DNA of 64,000 nucleotides from Ampullaceana balthica. Taxonomy: Eukaryota > Mollusca > Gastropoda > Lymnaeidae. The notes beneath the pieces were generated by a model. It was given only the letters and a program-made list of their open reading frames with translations, was not told where the DNA came from and made no database searches. Shown here piece by piece: positions 48,655-59,328 of this stretch (the first letter of the stretch is position 1; each line of letters begins with the position of its first letter). The stretch is from assembly GCA_944989445.1 (NCBI GenBank), contig CALYLW010000316.1:806001-870000 (forward strand), given 5' to 3'. The translations under genes were made by a program, and so were the position numbers.

Positions 48655-49646
48655 CCGACGCATTGTTGCTTCCAAGACACGCGCACTGCGGTTAGCTACC
48701 AGCACGCACCCTGCACCACCCTAGCTTGCCAAACAAACTGTGATTGGCCGACCCTGGCGAGGGTCATTCGTCATGCTTCTTTGCAGTCGTCTTGTGCTTG
48801 TTATGGTAAATTATATATACCGGCAGATGGTGGATTGAAATTCTCCTGCGGAATCCGTTCGTTCATTGGAGTGTGTTTTGAAATGCGGATGCACATGTTT
48901 ATCAGGACAGAGGCAAGGTGACGTCACATCTGTGTGACAAAGTGGCTGTGAAATTTGTGTGGACATACCGACTTTGTCAATAGATGGCACCCGAAAGACA
49001 TCACGTGTGAGAGGCAATAGAACTTCGTAATGGCCTTGATCGGAAGGACTGCTAAAGAGCAGGTATATAATATAGACAAATGTTGACCGGGATTGTAAAC
49101 TGGAAGAGTGCTATGAAGACGTTCTCGGAAGTAAATGATGATACTGGCGGGAAGTATCTCGGAAATTGTGATAATTTCTTCCTCGCCACCATATACTCCT
49201 GAAGTATTCATGTACAGAACGTATTGTTGAGAAGAGTGTATGAATACTTTTACGTCACTGAGAACAACGGAGAGCACGTCGACGAAGTTATCCCAATGTT
49301 GAGAAACACAGTTTACAACCATGTTGCGAAGTCATGTTAGCAAAGAAAGGGGGAAAAGAACGGGCACAGGCAAAAACATATTTTAAAATTAAAAAATAAT
49401 GTTTCAGCTGGGGCTTGAACACTGGACCTTCCGCATGTTAGGCGGATGTATTAACACTAGGAAATACATGTTTTTTTTCTGTTAAGGAACAACTAAAGTG
49501 AACTCAAGAAGCATTGTTGGTCTCGATGACCCCTTCCCTCTCTCCACCACCTTCGCTTTCCAAACATAAAGTGAATGGTCGATCCCTGCGAGGTTCATTC
49601 GTCATGCTCATTTGCACACTACTCGCTCTTGATTTTGTCCTGTTAT

Positions 49647-49652
<6 letters not shown>
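48655..49652. repeat. Diverged ~150-bp duplication flanking 700 bp
   Basis: 48655-48822 and 49508-49652 share GCATTGTTG, GTTCATTCGTCATGCT-type words, CCAAACAWA, GATCCCTGCGAG/GACCCTGGCGAG and a final TTGTYMTGTTATTATATAT-like stretch. The intervening sequence holds no gene. A tRNA-like piece lies on the minus strand at about 49395-49470 (GCCTAACATGCGGAAGGTCC then AGTGTTCAAGCCCC). Confidence 0.55.
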
Positions 49653-49704
<52 letters not shown>

Positions 49705-49745
49705 TTGATACTTTATATAGCGCAAGAAGCTGTGCTCACATAGCT
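49653..49745. repeat. (AAT)n microsatellite plus TATATAGCGC tail
   Basis: About 16 AAT units, then TTTGATACTTTATATAGCGC, matching the complement of 38925-38998. Microsatellite and tail are probably the 3' end of one interspersed element. Confidence 0.75.
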
Positions 49746-49949
49746 TCACCTAAAAATAGTAACACATAAATAATTATCAATGCTGTATGTGTATGGGAGT
49801 TCAGGCTATAGCCTCCACAACAATTTGATTAACACTTCATCAACAAAAGGACTTTGCCATCTGCACTTCAGTGACATTCGTTGCGTCGAAGACGTTTTTG
49901 TTAATTTACTCATATAAATATAAGTGTGACGGACAAAAAGGGTTTAGAA

Positions 49950-50148
49950 CAGTGGTTCCCAACCTTTTTTTGGGTGGTGACCACTTTTTCATAAGCCATG
50001 TGACCCGCGGCCCCCATGAAATTTAAACAAGTCATTTTCAATAAAGTTTTTACAAAATATAGCAAACTTGCATTATAGTGAATACTTTTTAGTCAACAGT
50101 TGGCGACCCCCAGAAAACCCGGAGCGACCCACAGGTTGGGAACCGCTG
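49950..50148. mobile_element. 199-bp SPIN-like hAT MITE with perfect target duplication
   Basis: Ends CAGTGGTTCCCAACCTTTTT and ...CAGGTTGGGAACCGCTG. Exact flanking duplication GTTTAGAA (49942-49949 and 50149-50156). The terminal sequence closely resembles the SPIN/OC-type hAT superfamily ends (CAG-GGTTCTCAACC class). No transposase. Confidence 0.97.
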
Positions 50149-50429
50149 GTTTAGAAGATACCCGATGGTTTATTGTGTTCAAACAGTTTGACAAGTCACA
50201 AAATAAAACCATTTGTTTAATGACCTCAAGATTGGACCATTTTGATAATCTATCTGTCGCGCTTACATTTAATAATCACCGAAATGTAATTTTGGAATCA
50301 TTGCGCCAAAAGCAAAGAGTTTGAATAATTTCGATGTCACGTGCTATAGATGAACGAAAGTGTGTTGAGAAGACTCTAAAATATAAAGACCATGTTATCA
50401 TCCCCGACCTCCCTACGCTAGTGCCTGTA

Positions 50430-50810
50430 CTATAGCTGGACAGTCACTGTACGACCTGGGTGGCTTCACTACTTTCGTGGACAAGCCCAAATACGACATG
50501 GACAGCTACTGGCAGCCTCTGACCTCTCTGGTGATGGAACTGACCAACCCCTGACCTTTAGGACAGGTCACTTTGGACAAGCCCTAGTAATGCCTGGACA
50601 TCTACTGGCAGTCCTGATCTCCCTGGCCAACTGACCTACCCCCTGACCTCTCGGACAGATTACCTTGTATACGCCCCTGATATCACTGGAGATGTCCATG
50701 CGATTCCTGGACGAAACCATGTATTACATGGAGAAGCCTCAGATCTCCATGGCGTCCCTTGAGAGATTCAATATGTTATTTCAGGAGAGAAGTCGTTATC
50801 TGTACGTCAA
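50430..50810. repeat. Degenerate ~105-bp tandem duplication of GC-richer sequence
   Basis: GGACAAGCCC, GGACAGCTACTGGCAGCCT/GGACATCTACTGGCAGTCCT, GACCTCTCTGG/GATCTCCCTGG and CCCCTGACCT recur in order in two consecutive copies (about 50481-50587 and 50588-50680), followed by a decayed third (ATGTCCATGCGATTCCTGGA). Short + frames such as GGFTTFVDKPKYDMDSYWQP look protein-like but stop codons and shifts separate them. Either a decayed coding repeat or a non-coding minisatellite. Confidence 0.5.
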
Positions 50811-51928
50811 TTGAAACAAGAGAAAAGTCTCTTCAAAACCAGTTTAATTAAAGAGAGAGATTGCAAACAAACAAACGGAAAAAAATTCTTTAAAATTCAA
50901 AATATAAAAAAAAAGTTATCCTCTCACTTTTGCAGTCCCTTTTTAAGCTGGTCGGGAATCACGCCAAATTGGCAACAAGGGAACTGGTGACAGCAGTAGA
51001 GATAACAATGACATGACGTCATAGCAACACTGGAAACACTTTGGCGACCCTAGCGACGGAGACTTGCCATTGGACGGCTTCCCGGAGTCATCCAATCAGT
51101 GATCTGCTGATAGGGCAACCGTTATGATGGAGGGAGTGCACATTTTTTTTTATTAATCGCCTCTAATCTTCGCCCCACGAACTACAATGGCGGGCGATAC
51201 ATTTAATTATATGGATCAGTAGGGACAACAAAAGACAAACGGGAAAGCATATTTTAAAAAGAGGTTGGGTAGGGTGGAGATGCGTGTTTTTTTTTCCTTC
51301 TCCCCCAATTAAAAAACCAGTAACCGATGCAGTGGTTCCTACTATTTAAAACCTAGTCGGGAGTGAGGCACGCAACAGCGCATCCGGGATTCGAGCCATT
51401 AACAAAATGTGTGTACGGGGGAGGGGAGGATTTTATCTGTCGCTAAATTGGTTAATAATTAAGAAAAGGCAGTCGCGTTTCAAACAAAGCCCCGGGGAGA
51501 TGTGTCTAAATTGAACTGCCCGCCTAAGTTAATGAGTTTCAATACGAAATAAATTGGCAGGCCCCTTCCCCATTAGAGAACCCAGCAAGCGTTATGTTTT
51601 TGTATTGGTTCTTTTGTGATTCGTATTTACAAAAATGAAACGTTAAGAGATTTGTTCAGAAAATTAAGTTAAATTTGAAAGGGGAAAAAAGGTAAGTATT
51701 TTTTTAAAAAAGTAATTTTTTACGAAAATTCTGAAGAAAATTGTAGTTCTTTCCTGATAATTATTAGAGACTAGAAGTGGTTCTTTATCCGTTTCAAACA
51801 ATTTTATTTGGGTTGCCCTAAACAAAATGTGTCTGACAAAGCTCCTGTTTTAAAAATAGCTGGAAATTGGGTTAGAATTAATAATATTTCATGGGTTAAG
51901 TGTGGCATTTAGGTATCAACAAAAATAA
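50811..51928. other. Unique sequence, nothing firm
   Basis: A HNF1-like word GTTAATAATTAAG at 51451-51463 matches the family palindrome at 12 of 13 positions, within a GC-richer patch at 51.35-51.57 kb. Otherwise AT-rich and featureless. Confidence 0.35.
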
Positions 51929-52507
51929 CCCGTGAAAGTACCGTACATACTCGTGAAAGTACCGTATATACTCGTGAAAGTAACGTACATACTCGTGAAA
52001 GTACCGTATATACTCGTGAAAGTAACGTATATACTCGTGAAAGTACCGTATATACTCGTGAAAGTAACGTACATACTCGTGAAAGTACCGTATATACTCG
52101 TGAAAGTAACGTATATACTCGTGAAAGTACCGTATATACTCGTGAAAGTAACGTACATACTCGTGAAAGTACCGTATATACTCGTGAAAGTAACGTAAAT
52201 ACTCGTGAAAGTACCGTATATACTCGTGAAAGTAACGTATATACTCGTGAAAGTACCGTATATACTCGTGAAAGTAACGTATATACTCGTGAAAGTACCG
52301 TATATACTCGTGAAAGTAACGTATATACTCGTGAAAGTACCGTATATACTCGTGAAAGTAACGTACATACTCGTGAAAGTACCGTATATACTCGTGAAAG
52401 TAACGTATATACTCGTGAAAGTACCGTATATACTCGTGAAAGTAACGTACATACTCGTGAAAGTACCGTATATACTCGTGAAAGTAACGTACATACTCGT
52501 GAAAGTA
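51929..52507. repeat. 21-bp satellite made from a transposon tip, about 27.5 copies
   Basis: Unit CCGTATATACTCGTGAAAGTA. The first 13 bases are the terminal bases of the TA-flanked transposon that starts at 52508, and the array runs straight into that terminus. Units with ACC and AAC before GTATATA alternate almost perfectly, a 42-bp higher-order dimer. Because 21 is a multiple of 3, the array stays open in several frames on both strands, giving periodic frames of up to 233 codons. These are not genes. Confidence 0.97.
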
Positions 52508-53073
52508 CCGTATATACTCGTTCATAAGCTGACCTTTTTTGGACAAAATCTAAGGGGAAAAGTTGGGGGGGGGATCGGCTGACGAGCGGGTCATTAACGA
52601 ATTTCTGCATGGATATTGAATATCGATGTTGTTATTGTAGATCATCAAAGTCCTTTTCCACATTCTACAAGATTCGACTGCTGTACTAGAAGCTATAATA
52701 TATTACTAAACATCTGCACTTACCTTATTTAATTTTTTTTAAAAATGTTAACGTGTTAATAAATTCTTTTTAAAACTTTGTTTTCAACAACGAATTTTAA
52801 TGTACGAGCTTTCGTCACTGTTTACCAACGAATTTTTTTTTAAAATACCGGTAACTCTTGCTTAACAAAGAGCACAAAGACAAAGATAGGCAGTACAAAG
52901 TAAACAATCATAATGACCGATTTAGCTTGTAGTTTTGAAAAAAATGTGTACCATTTTTTTAAAGCTATCCTATTATTTTTGTGGCATCGGCTTGCGAGCG
53001 GGTTATACACTTTTAATACTTTTCTCTTCCGGTCGGCTTAGGAACGAACGGGCTATAGAACGATTATATACGG
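52508..53073 (-). mobile_element. TA-flanked DNA transposon, copy 2
   Basis: Inverted relative to the 21.6-kb copy and homologous along its whole length (for example CAATCATAATGACCGATTTA and GATATTGAATATCGATGTTG against their complements). Ends CCGTATATACTCG and ...TATATACGG with TA on both sides (52506-52507, 53074-53075). It retains the empty site corresponding to the MITE in copy 1. No transposase frame. Confidence 0.92.
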
Positions 53074-53299
53074 TATGTAACGACAACAAGGAAACATAGA
53101 TAAAAAAACATCTAAAACTTTCTTTTTTTCACATGATTGAGTATTCTACAAAAGGGTGAACAACGTCGCTAATGATCCTCATCAAAAACTTGAATTAAAC
53201 AGATAAATAAAGTTATATTTTTGCTATCAACATTTTGTTTTCGGTATATTCGTTATTCCGTTAAATACATTATCAATTACTTGATTCTAAGCCTCGAAG
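53074..53299. other. AT-rich sequence, nothing recognised
   Basis: Short interval between transposon remains. Confidence 0.4.
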
Positions 53300-53616
53300 A
53301 CAAGGGTCGGGAAACTTTCTGTCTGAGAGAGCCATAAACACAAGATATTTTGAAAAGCAATTCTGTGAGAGCCATAAATTATGTTTCAAACCAAAAATTC
53401 AAGTAATTTAAAATGTGTGCAGCGTGCATTTTGTGTAATTTCAACACTAAAAGTACAATAATTATGTCTCTGATTTCTTTTTAATAACATTATTATGCTG
53501 TTGTTGTTTTGTGCAATTAATATTTATATCAAATGAGTCTGAATAACCTTTTTTTTTATAATAGAACATTTGTCTGAGATGTGGCTCTGTTGATGGCTGC
53601 ATCTGGCTCTAAGACA
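53300..53616. mobile_element. hAT-like fragment (AGAGCCATA type)
   Basis: Left end CAAGGGTCGGGAAACTTTCT then GAGAGAGCCATAAACACAAG and GAGAGCCATAAATTATG; right end GTGGCTCTGTTGATGGCTGC and ATCTGGCTCT. The inverted GAGAGCC/GGCTCT words and opening resemble BED-type hAT termini, related to the MITE at 47.8 kb. No target duplication identified. Confidence 0.55.
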
Positions 53617-54263
53617 AACTCGTATTTTTCTAACCAAACAAGTTTCGAGAGAAATGACACAGAGCAAAATCTCATCATAAGTTTTATTAAAGCTTGCAAA
53701 ATTTATAAACATGTCTCTGATTTTTTTTATTTTCACCAAGCTTCGTGGTCAGTGAATTCCATCTGATGGATTCTTCACCTGGTAAACCCGCCTCAGTTCA
53801 TGCTCATCAGAGCTTATTGAGAAGTCAATGAATACCGACCACCGTGTACCTGGCCAACTATTGGCATGTTACACGTCACGAAGATTACGTCGGCTTTTCC
53901 GAGGGTTGTTGAGGGGAAGTCACAATACTGGTGGGAGCGTGGAGGGCGGGAGGCCATGGGGTGCACAAGAACAGAGGGCAGGAGACGGAGGGAGGGTACG
54001 CAAGACGTGGTGTGTTGAATTGTTCAGCCTGTGTGACAAAGACGAATACAAAACAACACCAAAAAAAAACGTGTGGAAAAGTTAATGTCGAGATGCGACG
54101 ATCTGCGACTTATTGTACCGTTCTTCCGTGACCCAGGTAATCCAGGGTTTAAATTCACTAAGCTTTGACATTTGGCTGCTCCCTCGTTTTGTTCCAGCAA
54201 GCCGCAAGGACAACCTCGTGCCGCACAAAATCGAGCCACCCACTCTCCCCCTACGCCACACAC
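53617..54263. other. Unique sequence, nothing recognised
   Basis: Conflicting short frames on both strands at 53828-54263; no recognisable domain. Confidence 0.45.
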
Positions 54264-54914
54264 CCGGTGTAACAGGCCAGATTAAACCCCTGACCAGAAT
54301 ATACCCGGGTATAATCTGGCCTAGGCCAGAATATACCCCCGGGGTTAAACTGGCCTAGGCCAGAATATACCCCCTCAGGCCAGAATATACCCCTTTGACA
54401 ACATGGGGACATATAGTAAAAAATGGATGTATTACTTTTTAGACTTTCTCTTCATGTTTTAGCTCTGTCAAAGAAATTAAACTCTTTTCTTAAGTAGCAG
54501 AATTGTTTTAATTAAAATAAAATAATAATTATAAAATATTTTACGATGAATGAAAGGAGCATTAAATTTTATTTGAAAATGATGATGTAGTTGTCTCGTT
54601 TTGAAAATATTGAATCTTATATAATTTTGACGATTCAAGATCAAAAGTTACAGTGTATGCAAATATTTATGAAATCATCCGTTTTTTTCTTTTTTTTTAA
54701 ATTTAAAATTAACATAATCAAGCACTATATGATTATTTTAAAACTATAATTTAAGACTGGTTTTATTTGTTGCTTTTCAAACGCGTGTTAACACTTTGGA
54801 TTCCTTACCATAATCGTATTTTATCATTTAGAGACGCTCCTTCTATAAAGAAGATTATTACGTCCTAGGCTTTTCATTGGTTTATATCTAGTTTTGAATT
54901 TGTATTAGAGTTTT

Positions 54915-55205
54915 AAATGTTGATAGTGTTAGTTTCAAATGTTGACAGTGTTGGTTTTAAATGTTGATAGAGTTGGTTTTAAATGTTGATAGTGTTGGTT
55001 TTAAATGTTGATAGTGTTGGTTTTAAGTGTTGATAGAGTTGGTTTTAAATGTTGATAGTGTTAGTTTTAAATGTTGATCGTGTTAGTTTTTAATGTTGAT
55101 AGAGTTGGTTTTAAATGTTGATTGTGTTAGTTTTAAATGTTGATAGTGTTCGTTTTTAATGTTGACAGTGCTGGTTTTTAATGTTGATAGTGTTGGTTTT
55201 CCTGT
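54915..55205. repeat. 23-bp minisatellite inside the long-TIR element
   Basis: About 12 copies of TTGGTTTTAAATGTTGATAG plus TG, with some AGTTGG and GACAG variants. A second short repeat of ATGTAGTTGTT lies at 55246-55297. Confidence 0.93.
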
Positions 55206-55359
55206 TTTCCTCAGCCAACCCATTCCCCACTTTGATTCAAGTTGTCATGTAGCTGTTATGTAGTTGTTATGTAGTTGTCATGTAGTTGTTATGTATTGCC
55301 AGTGTTCACGTTTTGAATTACTTTATCTCTGAGGAGGATATGGTTGTCCTCTGTTCCTG

Positions 55360-56178
55360 TCAGAATGTAACGTATGGCCCTGAAGTAACCTTCCCTCCCC
55401 CTTTTAATATGTACACTGTACACCTTGGTTGTTCAAGATCTCGATTGCGGTCATAATATACAAACTTGTCAAAAGTAAGGTCAAGAGTTGTGCTAAGACG
55501 CTTTCTTCTTGAAATTGTTAGTGGGTTAAAAGTCCTAAACTGCATTTATTTTGAGACAGGTTGTGTCACGATGATATCTGTTTCTTCAACTGTGTTTTCT
55601 TGTTCTTTTTGTTGTATGCTCCCATTGACATTACCTTTAACAGAGTCATCAGGGAACTGATTGGGTGAAGAAACCTGTTAATTGCCGTAAACTTCTACGT
55701 TACTGACATTGTCGGTGTTTTTTAGTATTTTGTCAGTCGATATATTCTTTAGCTACACTCTTCCCTTGTTAAATGATTCTACCACGAGGTAGGGACCAAT
55801 CCATCAGGGTTCCATGATTTATATTTACGCCTTTCAAAAGAAATTAGGCTGGTTTTAAATAAAATAATAGGGCGCGACGAGATCAGAGGTTCTTTTGAAT
55901 ACAGATTAAAGGGAACGCATCCGTGCTTCATAAGAATAGATAAATGCATAGAAAGCGGACAATCCAACATTGACGAAATCCAATAAGGATGGCCGTACTG
56001 TTTTAAGGGTAACACGTAAAAATGAATTGCGCTGATTTAAAAAATAACAATAATTTGCGCTACTGGAACAAAGGTTTCTTTTGAATGTCTTAAGACGCCA
56101 CAAAGGCAACCGAGCTACAGATAAAGGTTCGAAAATACGACAAGCAACATGGGATGAGTAAAACGATGTTTCCCACAC
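55360..56178. pseudogene. Unidentified reading-frame fragments inside the long-TIR element
   Basis: On the + strand 55777-55983 is open for 69 codons (contains GFHDLYLRLSKEIRLVLNKI and GTHPCFIRIDKCIESGQ) to a TAA at 55984. On the minus strand, open stretches at 55906-56178 and 55360-55680 (the latter with one in-frame TAA) contain FPDDSVKGNVNGSIQQKEQE. No family recognised. They may be remains of an accessory or transposase gene, or chance. Confidence 0.25.
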
Positions 56179-56893
56179 TTTATTCGGCCTATTCTTTTAA
56201 CTATTTTGCAGATCAGTGTATATTCTGATATATTTTTAAAATAGGGAAAGTGCCATAATATGTTTATTTCAAAAGCAAAATGAAGATCGCCCTAAACCAT
56301 GGTTGCCAGTAACATTGAAAATGTATGCCCGGAAAAAACATTCATGCATAATTTAATTCAATACTTAAAAAAAATATTTATTGTCATACTTAAAATAATT
56401 AAACATAATGATTTGATTAATACGCGAGGTACACGAAAAAAATGTTCGCAAGTGTTTGAAAAGCTACAACTGTAGTCCCTATCGCGCTTAAATTACTTTT
56501 TTTTTAAAAATAATTCATGTATTGTATCAACTTTACAATTTAAAAAAACGCTGATTCCATCTATACTTGTGTAGACTGTAACTTTAGATAAAAAGTTACC
56601 GTCCAATCAGACATCGTAATAAAAGAAATTATTTTATTATTGTTAATAAAACATCTTTCCTACTTAAGTAATGAGTTTAACTTCTCTGACATAGCTAAAA
56701 CTCTAATAGAATGTCTATATAGTCATTCAGTCATTTTTTACTATATATCCTCATGTTGTCAAAGGGGTATATTCTGGCCTGGAGGGGTATAATCTGGCCT
56801 AGGCCAGTTTAACCCCCGGGGTATATTCTGGCCTAGGCCAGTTTATACCCGGGTATATTCTGGTCGGGGGTTTAATCTGGCCTGTTACACCGG

Positions 56894-58062
56894 TCTACTG
56901 TATAATAGTCTAATTTTTGGGTTTTATTTCTGCGGACAACGACTCTAACTAGTTGGGTGTGATTCAAGAGCTATTGTTACTGTTTTTCGTCGATTGCTGA
57001 ATAAGGTGGCTAGGAAGTACATGGAATTTCATGAGGCATAAATCTCGGATTATTTATAGAAATTTTTCTTGAGACCCGTTGCAAGTTCTATTACTGCGCT
57101 GATTTTTTTTCTTTTATTATGTTGACAAAAGGATTAAAAGCAACAATGAATAAAACTAAGATTTCTTTTAAGAGTCAACACTGCTACTTCAGTTATTATT
57201 GTTGTTTTGAAATATAGCATACACTGTATAGATCGTATCACTGTGAGATCTTTGATTTTTTTAATCTTTAAAACAAATAATAATATTTTAAAAAAAAACA
57301 ATAAAAAAAACAACAAACAAACAACAACAACAACAAAATAAATAACTTTAGAGTATTTACATTAATTGTAAAGAGTATACCCAATGAGAATTTATTTCAA
57401 ACAACTTAGTTTTGAACAATCGTCTTTAAAAACCCGGATATACTTAAAGATTATTGAATGGTTAAAGTTATTTTAAAGATAAATTAATTGGGAAGCGTGA
57501 ACGGTGTAAGAAATAACAAGCGAATCTCGTGAAGGTTCCAATGAAATAAAGGCTCTCATAAAGCAAGAAGCTGTAGTTATACACATTAATTACTTTCTAG
57601 AATGGGCAGCAATAAAGTTTTCAAATAATATACAAGAAGCACAAAAGATTTACGTGCTAAAAACAATCAATGTAAAGCTTAATTATAGCTTAATGCAAAG
57701 ATTCATTACTTATTAAGCTCAAACTCTATTTTAACCACACACAAAAAAACAAAAAAACTTTGTGAATCGTGCATTGTATTTCAAACCAAGTTACCCGTCG
57801 TGCATCGTAACGGCCGGTCTCAAAAGAAATGAAATATGCGTAAACTCGTTATGATAACATCCAGTTTTCACGGTGTCATTTTTACTTTAACGTGGAAAAC
57901 ATTTCTAAGTGTTGGTTTTTATGTACCAAGTTTGATCAAGGGCAATCTATTTATTCAGTAGCTAATTATTAAACATAACTTTTATATAGCTCGTGTAACA
58001 ATAAAAGGGAATTCTCCGCCCCCCCCCCACTTTTCAACAACTTTCATGGCGATCGGATGATG
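56894..58062. other. AT-rich sequence, nothing recognised
   Basis: (AAC)n-like stretch near 57310-57337; C8-9 tract at about 58019-58028. No gene recognised. Confidence 0.45.
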
Positions 58063-58070
58063 GTGTAGAA

Positions 58071-58252
58071 CAATGTTCCCTTTAAGCTGTACGCCCACTC
58101 AGATATCTGACCGACGCCGCGCAGCAGTTTAGAATTACCGCGCAGTAAATTTTGTATAATATTGCACAAAAATGGATGCTGTGCAACTTTGCACACGAGT
58201 TGTTGTTTTTTTTACTTTGCACACAGACCTACGAACCTTAGAGGGAACACTG
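58071..58252. mobile_element. hAT MITE, TGTTCCC family, copy 3, perfect target duplication
   Basis: Ends CAATGTTCCCTTTAAGCTG and ...TTAGAGGGAACACTG. Exact flanking duplication GTGTAGAA (58063-58070 and 58253-58260). This copy defines the element boundaries used for the other two. Confidence 0.97.
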
Positions 58253-58260
58253 GTGTAGAA

Positions 58261-59204
58261 ATGAATAAAGTACAATCAGCCATACATTTGTATCCTTGTC
58301 TAAGTAGTATTTGGGGTGGTGGGGGGGAGGGCGGGGCGGATTGATAAAAAGTTGATGGGAAATTTAAAAATAAAAGCATGAAATATTTTTCAGATGAAGT
58401 TTAAAACAGCGAAAAGAAGTACGTTATATTTTGTCTATAATCCAGACCGAGGCCCAACGAGGTTGCATGGAGCCATAGAATTGTTGAACCGACAGAACAA
58501 AGCCAGCATATTACCCTAGAATGCGAGAAACTTTGCTTGGAGACCAGGCCCGGGGGGGGCATATCATGTTTGACAATAGATTTAGCTTCCCCAGCATCTT
58601 CCGTCGAAGGCCTCCGTGTTGCCAGTCTTGGTGCTAATTTGTCCCAAACATCTGCCCCTTGGGGCCTCCCCTAGACCATTCCCTATAACCGAAACAATAA
58701 ATTAACACCAGTAAAAAAAAATCCAACAATCAAGAGGTACCCGGATGAGCCTCTCCGACGACAAGGCAGCAGATCATCTGAAGTTTGGGAGGGCAAAAAA
58801 ATTAAATAAAGAGCAACCCAGATGTTGGATAAGAATGAGAGATAAGAATCTTAGATACGGTGATTAAAAAAAAATAATGCACAAAGAAAACAAAAATGTT
58901 AATTTTGTTGTCTCTCTTGAATTTTTTAATATTTTTTTTTATTTTTAGGTTCCAAGTTGAAAGTTTTGCTATCTGGAAACATTAAATTCGCTCTTCCCAT
59001 TATGAATTTTGTTTTTATTAATTGTTTAAGATTCCTGATTTTTTATGATTTTCTTTGAATTTATTTTCGACACATACAGGGAATCAATCAAGAGATGAGT
59101 TTCGAATATAAACATGCGACATGGGTTATTTTACCCCACTCCCCACACACACACAAAAATAAAAATAAATAAATACATAAAATATATAAAAAATTAATAA
59201 TACT
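58261..59204. other. Unique sequence, nothing recognised
   Basis: G-rich tract near 58319-58337. No gene recognised. Confidence 0.45.
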
Positions 59205-59328
59205 TTCTTGAGTGATGGCACCCAGTCCTGGCAGGAATTCAAAAAAAAATTACTTCCCCTATCCCTGGCTGTTAAATGTTGGTACGCTTTTTTAATTACT
59301 GCCAGGACTGGGTGTCATCACTCAAGAA
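59205..59328. repeat. Near-perfect hairpin, 30-bp arms
   Basis: Arms 59205-59234 and 59299-59328 are complementary at 29 of 30 positions (left arm starts TTCTTGAGTGATGGCACCCA), around a 64-base loop. It could be a small foldback element or, if transcribed, a microRNA-like precursor. No flanking duplication seen. Confidence 0.85.

Larger units (their letters stand above)
54264..56893. mobile_element. 2.63-kb element with ~285-bp terminal inverted repeats
   Basis: Left arm starts CCGGTGTAACAGGCCAGATT; the complement of the right arm starts the same. The outer ~160 bp of each arm (54264-54427 and 56731-56893) is nearly identical and is built from sub-repeats of GGCCAGAATATACCCC and the palindrome CTGGCCTAGGCCAG. 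A more diverged inverted match continues to about 54550 and 56605. The interior holds a 23-bp minisatellite, a short ATGTAGTTGTT array and reading-frame fragments with no recognised family. No obvious target duplication. Confidence 0.85.

Noticed and set aside
51896..52610. Periodic frames up to 233 codons on both strands
   Set aside because: Products of the 21-bp satellite; unit length is a multiple of three, so no stops arise.
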